Shown here: piece by piece, positions 49,970 through 56,042 of the stretch
Numbering within the stretch: position 1 is the first letter of the stretch
How the letters are laid out: each line of letters opens with the position of its first letter
Assembly (NCBI GenBank): GCA_009886115.1
Contig: VFJJ01000063.1
Coordinates: 1-56,042 of the forward strand
Source of the DNA: Actinomycetota bacterium
GTDB taxonomy: Bacteria > Actinomycetota > Acidimicrobiia > IMCC26256 > VFJJ01
Direction: 5' to 3'
Length of the DNA: 56,042 nt
Translations under genes and position numbers: made by a program
Notes under the pieces: model-generated
Databases searched by the model: none
The model's input: the letters and a program-made list of their open reading frames with translations, nothing else
Told to the model about the DNA's origin: nothing

Positions 49970-51617
49970 CGAAGCGCTCCTTCAACGCGCGGGCGTCGAG
50001 CTTGCCGCTCGAGAGCATCGGCACGTCGGCGTCGGCCATCACCAGGATCCGCTGCGGCACCTTGTATGCCGAGAGCCGGGCCCGCAGCATCGTGCGAAGC
50101 TCGTCGGGGTCGGGTCGAACCTGGCCCTCGGGGACCCGAACGGCGGCCGCCACGATCTGGCCCCGAGCGGCGTCGTCGATCCCCACGACATGGGCGACGA
50201 ACCCGGTCAGCTCCGCGATGGCAGCCTCCACCTCGCGGGGCGAAACGTTCGCCCCGGCGGTCTTGATCATGTCGCCCAGTCGGCCCGTGAAGTAGTACCA
50301 GCCTTCGGCGTCGATGTGGAACTGGTCGCCGGTGCGGAGCCATCCGTCGGGCTCGAACGTCTCGTGCCGCTCGCGCCCGTAGTAGCCCTCCATGAGGAAC
50401 GGGCCGCGCAGCCACAGCTCGCCCACCACGCCGGCTGCGCAGTTGGCCCCCGTCTCGGGATCGACGACGCGGGCCTCGAATCCCGGCACGGGGCGGCCGA
50501 AGGAGCCCCGCCGGTGCTCGGGTTGATCGGACTCGTCCTCGCTGGCCAGGCACACGCTGCCCGTCTCGGTCATCCCCAGCATGTTGTGGCGCAGCTCGGG
50601 ATCGGCGGCCCGCAGCTCGGCCGGCATGATCGGCCACAGGTTCCCCCGCCGGATCGAGGACAGGTCACGGTCGGCGAACGTCTGGTGGGCACCGAGGTGG
50701 GCGACGGTCTGGGCGAACCCGTTCACCATGGTGGGCCTGACCCGTTCGAGGAGATCGAGGGTACGGGCCGGGTCGGTGGCGTTCGAGCACACGAGCGTGC
50801 CTCCGGCCACCAACGTGGCGAGCAGGCTGTAGCCGAACCCGCCGATCCAGAAGAACGGCGAGTTCGAGAACAGGACCTCGTGCTCGTCGTAGCGGCGCAG
50901 GACGTTGAGGTTGTGCTGGTGGCGGATCAGCGGGCCGTGCTGGTGGATCACCCCCTTGGGGTCGCTCGTCGAGCCCGACGTGTGCACGATCACCAGCCGG
51001 TCACCGGGACGCACGAGCGCCTCGGCCGCTTCGAGCACGCCAGGGTGGAGGCCCTCGCCCTCGGCGATCAGCGCGTCGAGGCCTGACGGGCCGGCGTGGT
51101 CGACGACCAACCGCCGCAACGCCGGCACCGCCGGGAACTGCAACGGGGGCGGCGTCGTGAGGTCGAGGCCCGGCACTGCGTCGCCGAGCAGAGCCACGTG
51201 GTCTCGTCCCCGGTACGACGCCGAGGCGATGATCAGCTCGATGTCGGCGTTGCGCATCAGGGTCCGCAGCTCACCGGCGGTCGAGAACGTGGACAGCGGC
51301 AGGACGACAGCGCCGATGCGAGCGGCACCGAGCGTTGCGACCACGAACTCGGGGCCGTTCGGCACGAGCAGGCCGACGTGGGTGCCCTTCCCGGCACCGG
51401 CGCCGGCGGCGAGCAACCCGCGAGCCAGCGCTGCCGAACGACGCTCGGCCTCGGCGTAGGTGAGGACGTCGTCGTCGCAGACGAGCAACGGGTGCTCGCC
51501 CCGCTCCGCCGCCCGGGCCCGCAGGAGCGCGGGCACGGTGAGCGCCAGCCCGTCGCCGGCGTCGACCACGGCGGCCGTCGACCGTCCCGAGAACGCGGCG
51601 ACGGTCAGGGCGGTCAT
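49959..51617 (-). CDS. Acyl-CoA ligase (class I adenylate-forming enzyme)
   Basis: 552 residues; ATG at 51617 overlaps the upstream thioesterase-like stop (ATGA). Motifs: phosphate loop VHTSGSTSDPKGVIHQHG, MLGMTETGSVCLA, the hinge-region Asp in DGWLRTGDQFHIDAEGWYYF, IKTAGANVSPREVEAAI, and the catalytic Lys region MLSSGKLDARALKER. A near paralogue of the following ligase gene (shared TVPALL start and LPNG..P..LG.A.IGAVVLPL-type segment). It belongs to the hotdog-ligase-ligase-ligase-amidohydrolase run. Substrate unknown. Confidence 0.9.
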   Translation of the reverse strand: MTALTVAAFSGRSTAAVVDAGDGLALTVPALLRARAAERGEHPLLVCDDDVLTYAEAERRSAALARGLLAAGAGAGKGTHVGLLVPNGPEFVVATLGAARIGAVVLPLSTFSTAGELRTLMRNADIELIIASASYRGRDHVALLGDAVPGLDLTTPPPLQFPAVPALRRLVVDHAGPSGLDALIAEGEGLHPGVLEAAEALVRPGDRLVIVHTSGSTSDPKGVIHQHGPLIRHQHNLNVLRRYDEHEVLFSNSPFFWIGGFGYSLLATLVAGGTLVCSNATDPARTLDLLERVRPTMVNGFAQTVAHLGAHQTFADRDLSSIRRGNLWPIMPAELRAADPELRHNMLGMTETGSVCLASEDESDQPEHRRGSFGRPVPGFEARVVDPETGANCAAGVVGELWLRGPFLMEGYYGRERHETFEPDGWLRTGDQFHIDAEGWYYFTGRLGDMIKTAGANVSPREVEAAIAELTGFVAHVVGIDDAARGQIVAAAVRVPEGQVRPDPDELRTMLRARLSAYKVPQRILVMADADVPMLSSGKLDARALKERFGAS

Positions 51618-52288
51618 GGCGTGCCCCGGCGCGGCGACACGTGCGGCAGGTTGCGGCGATCGCCGGCCACGGCCTCCATGGTGGCCACGCTCAGGAGCTC
51701 CTCGTCGTGCAGCAGGCGAACGGTGGACGTGATCCGGCGCTCGTCGACCTCGCGGTCGAGCTCGAACCGCAGGGCGACGCCCACCGGCGTCGGTCGGCGG
51801 TAGCGGATCTGCAACGTGGCCGTCCTGCCCGCCTGGCCGATCTCGCAGTTGTGGTGCTGGATCACGCAGTCGAAGAACGTGGCGATCACCCCGCCGTGCA
51901 CGATGCCCGGGGGCCCCTCGAACGCCAGAGGGAACGTCACCGTGCCGATCGCCCGCGAGCCGTCGACCGCGATCTCGTACTCGGGAAAGCCCGGGTTGTA
52001 CGCGCCGATGTCGCGCCCGTGGTCGAGGTACACCCGCTGCTCCGGCCGAGCGCTCTCGCCGAGCCGGGGCGCCGGATCCGACGGCGCCCGGACGAGCAGA
52101 TCGCGCTCGGCGCGCCGCAGATCGTCGATCAGCCGGGCCACCACCGGCTCGGACTCCTCCATCGACACCGCGAGCCCCGCCACTCGCCGCAACAGCGGGG
52201 CCAGCTCGCAGGTCTGGGGCAACGGCGCCTCGCCGAAGATCCACGGGCCCGGGTCGGGAGGCGTTGGCTCGGTGCTCTCACGGCCCAT
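51614..52288 (-). CDS. Hotdog-fold PaaI-like thioesterase family protein
   Basis: 224 residues from the ATG at 52288, with GGGGGTG upstream; earlier in-frame starts exist but lie inside the promoter. The C-terminal half is a hotdog domain: GTVTFPLAFEGPPGIVHGGV, IATFFDCVIQHHNCEIGQAG and TATLQIRYRRPTPVGVALRF. VHGG followed by a helix with FFD is the typical PaaI active-site arrangement, with Asp as the general base. The N-terminal ~95 residues form a helical extension with RAERDLLVRAPS. It probably releases CoA from acyl-CoA intermediates made by the neighbouring ligases. First gene of the sub-operon downstream of the promoter at 52318-52356. Confidence 0.82.
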   Translation of the reverse strand: MGRESTEPTPPDPGPWIFGEAPLPQTCELAPLLRRVAGLAVSMEESEPVVARLIDDLRRAERDLLVRAPSDPAPRLGESARPEQRVYLDHGRDIGAYNPGFPEYEIAVDGSRAIGTVTFPLAFEGPPGIVHGGVIATFFDCVIQHHNCEIGQAGRTATLQIRYRRPTPVGVALRFELDREVDERRITSTVRLLHDEELLSVATMEAVAGDRRNLPHVSPRRGTP

Positions 52289-52317
52289 GCACCACACCCC
52301 CACGGTCGGCAAAAGAT

Positions 52318-52356
52318 CTAGAGGTAATTCTAGCCGTTGCCGCCTGGGCGGGTCAT
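52318..52356 (-). promoter_or_regulatory. Candidate promoter with CTAGA-N6-TCTAG operator
   Basis: On the minus strand, ATGACC (52356-52351), 18 bases, then TAGAAT (52332-52327) make a plausible core promoter about 40 bases before the thioesterase-like start. The palindrome CTAGA (52318-52322) / TCTAG (52329-52333) overlaps the -10. It partly resembles the KstR motif (TAGAAC-N2-GTTCTA) of actinobacterial lipid catabolism, with a different centre. Confidence 0.45.
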
Positions 52357-52413
52357 TGAGCATCGCTGACGAGCCGGCCGTGGTTGGAAGGCCGTTGGAA
52401 GGCCGGCGACCGG

Positions 52414-53273
52414 TCAGCGGGGCATGCCGAGGATGCGCTCGGCGATCAGGTTCCGTTGGATCTGGGAGGTGCCGGCGGCGATGGTGCACTGCAACGACCA
52501 CAGGTGGTTGCGTACCGCTTCGACGCTGTCGATGTCGCCGAGGTGGACGCCGCCGAGGGCGAGCCGTCCGAGGGTCTTCACCATGAGCTCGGTGATCTCC
52601 TGGCTACCCGGGCGTCGGTGAGGAACACGTCGCAGAAGTGGCTCTCGCCGTCGATCGTGCGCATCGGCCGCACCTCGACGCCGGGCTGGTGCATGTCGAG
52701 GATCAGCCAGGTGATGCCCCGATGCTTGGAGGCGTCGGGGTCGGTGCGCACCAGGAGCTCGCAGTGGTCGGCGACGTGTGCCCGGGTGCTCCAGATCTTC
52801 TGGCCGTTCACGATGTATTCGTCGCCGTGGCGAACGGCGCGGGTGCACAGCGACGCCAGGTCGGACCCCGCTTCCGGCTCGGAGAAACCCTGACACCACA
52901 CGGCTTCCCCCCGCAAGATCCGCGGCAGGTGGAACGCTCGTTGCTCGTCGGTGCCCTCGGCGATGAGTGTGGGTCCGGCGTGCATCATCCCCACGAAGTT
53001 CACGCTGATGTACGGGGCGTTGGCGCGGGCGTACTCCTCGAGGTACACGAGTTGTCGGGTGACCGGCAGGCCCCGGCCGCCGAACTCCCTGGGCCAGTGC
53101 ACTCCGGCGTAGCCGCCCTGGTGGAGCGTGCGCTGCCACGCGGTGTCGTAGGCGCGCCGGGCCGGCCAGTCGCCCGTGGGAGGCGGCTGACCGTGGGCCG
53201 GCACCTCCCGTTCCAACCAGGCGCGGAGCTCGTGACGGAAGCGCTCGTCCTCGGCGCTGTAGGTGAGGTCCAT
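52414..53273 (-). pseudogene. Acyl-CoA dehydrogenase gene with internal deletion and frameshift
   Basis: The ATG at 53273 overlaps the preceding ligase stop by one base. The first ~222 residues are a normal acyl-CoA dehydrogenase N-terminal and middle part: WPREFGGRGLPVTRQLVYLE, WCQGFSEPEAGSDLASLCTR, IVNGQKIWSTRAHVADHCEL and DGESHFCDVFLTDARV. At about 52602-52612 the sequence jumps to QEITELMVKTLGRLALGG in another frame, ending SQIQRNLIAERILGMPR at 52414. Roughly 100 residues of the C-terminal helical domain, normally between FLTDxRV and QEITELM, are absent, and the frame is broken, giving a short ARRSPSSW tail instead. No active enzyme is expected from this copy. Both flanks keep family identity, so the deletion is probably recent. 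Confidence 0.8.
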
Positions 53274-54772
53274 CAGGTCGGATCCGCGAACAGCTCGCGC
53301 ACTGCGGTGAGGTCGACCTTGCCCGAGGGGGTTCGGGGCAGCGTCTCGATCACCATGAGCTCGACGGGGATCTCGTACGGGGCGAGCACAGCGGCCACCG
53401 TCGCCAGGAGCTCCCCTGGCGTCGCCGCCGCGTGCTCGTCTCGCAACTCGACAGCGGCGACGGGAACGGCGCCGAGCCGGGCGTCGGGGCGGCCGATCAC
53501 CGCGGCTCCCCGCACCCGGGGATCACGCTCGAGCGCAGCGCGGACGTCGTCGGGCAGAACCTTGAACCCGCCGCGAATGATCGCCTGGTCGGCCCGACCG
53601 AGGATCCACAAGAACCCGTCGGCGTCGAGGCGGGCCAGATCGGTCGTGCGGGACCAACCGGCATCGTCACCGAGCTGGCGGGCCTTGACCTCCAGCAGCC
53701 CCTCCGAGCCCGTCGCGAGCGGCGCACCGGTCGCGGGATCGACGACGCGCAGCTCGCAGCCTGCGTGGGCCCGTCCGACGCTTCCCCGCTTGCGCGACCA
53801 GAACTGCTCGTGATCGGCCAGGTTCCAGCCTGCGACGCCACCACCGAACTCGGTCGCCGCGTACGACGCCAGCACCGGAACCCCGTACTTCGCCCGGAAC
53901 GCGTCGGCGTCGTCGGGCGACAGCGGCGCCGTCCCTGACACCACCGATCGGACGCTGGCCAGATCGGCCGGGTCGAGATCGGCGTCCAGGACCGTGCGCA
54001 GCGCCGCGGGGACGAGGCTGACCGTGCTCGGTCGGTGGCGGCGCACGGCGTCGACCCACTGTTCGAGGCCGAAGCGCTCGAGCAGGCAGAAGGAGCGGCC
54101 GTCGTTGACGCATTGCAGTACCCGGAACAGGCCGCCCAGGTGCACCAGTGGCGAGTTGACGACCACCACCCCCGACCGCAGCCGGAGGTCGGTCTGCTGG
54201 TTGCGCTCGTAGTGCTTGGCCCCGACGAGCACCCGGAACAACGTCTCGTGGGTCAACGGGACGCGTTTGGGCGGCCCGGTGGTGCCGCTGGTGAGCATCT
54301 CGACTGCCACCCCCGGCCGGCGTCCGGCCGGGTCGGCAACGGCCTCGCCGACGATCGTGACGGCCGCCGGATGCTCGCTCACAAGGCGGAGCGCCGCCGC
54401 GCTGGCGTCGCCGAAGGCCGCGAGGTCACGGGGCTCGCCGGCCAGTGCTGCGAGATCGAGCCCGGCCAGGTCGGAGCGCACCCGTTCGTCGCCCCGGTCG
54501 GGGTTGATGGTCACGACGCACGCGCCGGCCCGCAACAGCCCCACCAGCAAGCCGATCTGGGGCGGCCGGTTCCGCAACAGGACCCCGATCCGGGTTCCGG
54601 GCTCGACTGCCGCGGCGATCGTCCCGGCCGAGGCACGGAGATCGCCCCACGAGTACCAGTGCTGCTCGAACTCGAACGCCGGCGCCGCAGGGTCGATGGC
54701 GAGGATGCCCGCGATCCGCTGACTCAGCTCGCTCAGCTCGGGCAGCGCGTGCATCGCGTGCGGGTCGCCCAT
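53273..54772 (-). CDS. Acyl-CoA ligase (class I adenylate-forming enzyme)
   Basis: 499 residues; ATG at 54772 overlaps the enoyl-CoA hydratase stop by one base (TGATG). Motifs: phosphate loop MLTSGTTGPPKRVPLTHE, SYAATEFGGGVAGWN in place of the usual YGxTE, hinge-region TTDLARLDADGFLWILGRAD, IIRGGFKVLPDDVRAALE, and the catalytic Lys in LPRTPSGKVDLTAVREL. Shorter at the N terminus than the other ligases. It sits between enoyl-CoA hydratase and an acyl-CoA dehydrogenase, the layout of a beta-oxidation-type operon for an organic acid. Substrate unknown. Confidence 0.9.
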   Translation of the reverse strand: MGDPHAMHALPELSELSQRIAGILAIDPAAPAFEFEQHWYSWGDLRASAGTIAAAVEPGTRIGVLLRNRPPQIGLLVGLLRAGACVVTINPDRGDERVRSDLAGLDLAALAGEPRDLAAFGDASAAALRLVSEHPAAVTIVGEAVADPAGRRPGVAVEMLTSGTTGPPKRVPLTHETLFRVLVGAKHYERNQQTDLRLRSGVVVVNSPLVHLGGLFRVLQCVNDGRSFCLLERFGLEQWVDAVRRHRPSTVSLVPAALRTVLDADLDPADLASVRSVVSGTAPLSPDDADAFRAKYGVPVLASYAATEFGGGVAGWNLADHEQFWSRKRGSVGRAHAGCELRVVDPATGAPLATGSEGLLEVKARQLGDDAGWSRTTDLARLDADGFLWILGRADQAIIRGGFKVLPDDVRAALERDPRVRGAAVIGRPDARLGAVPVAAVELRDEHAAATPGELLATVAAVLAPYEIPVELMVIETLPRTPSGKVDLTAVRELFADPT

Positions 54773-55548
54773 CAGCGGAGCCTCGGATCGGTCCGGTCGA
54801 CTCCCCGTTCGGCCACCTCGGCCTGACCCAGCGGGTTGCCGAGCCGGGTGTAGATCAGGCCCTGTTCCATGGCGGCACGATACGGACGGTCGAGCGATTC
54901 CCAGATCGCCCGCACGGTCCCCTGCGTCGCCGACGTGGGCTTGCGGGCGATCGCCGCCGCGATCTCGTGTGCTCGGGTCCAGAGCTGATCGCGGGGCACG
55001 ACCTCGGTGACGAGGCTGATCCGCAAGGCCGTCTCGGCGCTGACCCGTTCGTCGTTGCCCGACAAGGCGATGCGCAGCGTCTCGGCCAGGCCGACCCTGC
55101 GCATCAACCCCACCGGTTCGAGCGCGCACACGAGCCCGTAGGTGACGTGCGAGTCGAAGAACGTGGCGTCCGGCGAGCAGATGACGATGTCGGCCTCGTT
55201 GAGGAAGTAGAACGCGCCGGCCGTGCACATGCCCTGCACCGCGCACACCACGGGCTTCCAACACTTCTGCCACTTGGGGCTCAGGTACTCGCCGGGGTCC
55301 TCGTGGTTCCAGATGTCGTCGGGCTGGCCGAAGGGCGTCTTGGTGTCGAGCCCGGCGCAGAACGCCCGGTCACCGGCCGCCCGGAGGACCACGGCGCTGA
55401 CCGCCGGGTCGCCCGTGACCCGGCTCCACGCGTGGCGCACCTCCTCGCACATTCGACGGTCGAAGGCGTTGAGCACCTCCGGCCGGTTGAGCGTGATGGT
55501 GGCGACCTTGTCGGCTGACACCTCGTAGAGGATCGTGGTGTATTCCAT
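54772..55548 (-). CDS. Enoyl-CoA hydratase/isomerase family protein
   Basis: 258 residues, ATG at 55548 with GAGAGGAA upstream. The crotonase fold is clear: ATITLNRPEVLNAFDRRMCE, AFCAGLDTKTPF (oxyanion-hole region) and VCAVQGMCTAGAFYFLNEAD (second oxyanion-hole loop). ALEPVGLMRRVGLAETLRIA supplies a candidate catalytic Glu; the first family Glu, usually just after the GG of the second loop, is not obvious. It probably hydrates or isomerises an enoyl-CoA intermediate. Genes downstream are coupled by one-base overlaps; 59 bases separate it from the truncated dehydrogenase upstream. Confidence 0.9.
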   Translation of the reverse strand: MEYTTILYEVSADKVATITLNRPEVLNAFDRRMCEEVRHAWSRVTGDPAVSAVVLRAAGDRAFCAGLDTKTPFGQPDDIWNHEDPGEYLSPKWQKCWKPVVCAVQGMCTAGAFYFLNEADIVICSPDATFFDSHVTYGLVCALEPVGLMRRVGLAETLRIALSGNDERVSAETALRISLVTEVVPRDQLWTRAHEIAAAIARKPTSATQGTVRAIWESLDRPYRAAMEQGLIYTRLGNPLGQAEVAERGVDRTDPRLR

Positions 55549-55607
55549 CCGGTTCCTCTCGACCTACCGTCGTCCGCTCGGGCCTTGGCGATCGACCGCT
55601 TCGGCGC

Positions 55608-56042
55608 TCACCGGGCCACCTCGGCACCGACGGAAGCGCCCAGCATCGCGGCATGCGACGAGCCGGTGCCGAACCCGTGCTCGAGCACCCAGGCCCGCTT
55701 CAGGAAGTAGTGCGCAAGCATGTCCCAGGTGAACCCCATGCCGCCGTGGAGCTGGATCGCAGCTCGGGCGTTGCCCAAGCCGGCCTCGCCGGCGAGCAGC
55801 TTGGCCGCGCTGGCTGCACGCTCCTCGAAGGCGATGACCGCCTCGACCATGCCGACACCTCCGACGTCTCCCCTGTCGCTCCGTCCGGGTGTCGCGGGTG
55901 TCGCGGGTGTCTCGGGTACGAGCATGCCCAGCGCGCCGAGACCGGCGAGGCCGTGCCACACCGCAGCATCGGCGGGCCGACCCTCCCGCTCGGCGACACG
56001 GTCGAGGGCGAGCCGGTCCGCGCAGGACCCGTGTACGGCATC
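55608..56042 (-). pseudogene. Acyl-CoA dehydrogenase gene lacking its central part (5' end outside window)
   Basis: The frame is open to the window edge, so the start lies beyond 56042. Visible are 144 residues. The first part is the N-terminal helical domain (WHGLAGLGALGMLVPE, then GGVGMVEAVIAFEE). It is followed at once by the C-terminal domain (RAASAAKLLAGEAGLGNARA, AIQLHGGMGFTWDMLAHYFL, KRAWVLEHGFGTGSSHAAML). The FAD-binding beta domain and part of the helical domain, about 200 residues in the family, are missing between FEE and RAAS, yet the frame stays open. A TPATPATPG segment from a nonamer repeat lies near the junction side. Without the beta domain it is unlikely to be an active dehydrogenase, though a short folded product cannot be excluded. 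Confidence 0.7.
55886..55912 (+). repeat. Nonamer tandem repeat CGGGTGTCG inside the truncated dehydrogenase gene
   Basis: Three units of CGGGTGTCG (the last ends in CT). In the minus-strand reading frame they encode TPATPA. The array sits where the normal N-terminal domain would continue toward the FAD-binding domain. Confidence 0.7.

Noticed and set aside
45666-51086. Long plus-strand frames opposite the amidohydrolase and acyl-CoA ligases.
   Set aside because: They lie antisense to genes with complete catalytic motifs and encode low-information Arg/Val/His-rich sequence.

Overview
The window is 56 kb of uniformly GC-rich, gene-dense DNA. It has actinobacterial traits: many GTG starts, ATGA/GTGA gene overlaps, F420-type PPOX and F420/NADP-reductase-family genes, an LtrA-like gene, Thr/Ser-rich exported proteins, and the GYWLV..DGGIFAFGDA repeat, which I associate with Acidimicrobiia and relatives. 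The most likely source is a free-living member of class Acidimicrobiia. That assignment is inference; there is no rRNA or tRNA gene in the window. The 5' edge cuts one gene, and the 3' edge cuts another that reads leftward.

Region 1 (1-7153) is a run of exported or surface proteins on the plus strand: a Pro-Gly-rich, C-terminally anchored protein; a mosaic surface protein (neocarzinostatin-like domain, PstS-like domain, mucin-like Thr tract, C-terminal membrane anchor); a PASTA plus class-E-sortase-like protein that has lost both the catalytic His and Cys; a repeat protein; and a secreted PstS-like protein.

Region 2 (7340-20037) is a polysaccharide locus: a polyprenyl-phosphate glycosyl-1-phosphate transferase, two GT4 glycosyltransferases, a single polypeptide joining a Wzx-like flippase to a Wzy/O-antigen-ligase-like domain, two single-domain sulfotransferases, a Wzz-like chain-length protein and a double-domain sulfotransferase. 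Together they suggest a sulfated, lipid-linked, Wzx/Wzy-type exopolysaccharide.

Region 3 (20121-38082) encodes large secreted proteins that may act on or with that polymer: an M23 peptidase, a PhoX/DUF839 protein, a 2174-residue NHL protein made of three blocks of 12 blades with a deacetylase-like tail, two glycoside-hydrolase-like proteins translationally coupled to it, and a quinoprotein sugar dehydrogenase-like protein. The NHL protein and the dehydrogenase share a C-terminal module.

Region 4 (38083-45445) is a patchwork of small genes and remnants: a Fic protein, two F420-type PPOX proteins, a double-CDGSH iron-sulfur protein whose promoter is covered by a perfect palindrome, a frameshifted Fic remnant, TetR, a remnant of a DJ-1/PfpI protein, an F420/NADP reductase-like protein, LtrA and a FadR-type GntR regulator. 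It looks like a site of gene turnover.

Region 5 (45462-56042, all minus strand) is an acyl-CoA catabolic cluster: an amidohydrolase, four acyl-CoA ligases, a hotdog thioesterase-like protein, an enoyl-CoA hydratase, and two acyl-CoA dehydrogenase genes that each lack a large internal segment. The GntR regulator converges on this cluster and is a plausible controller.
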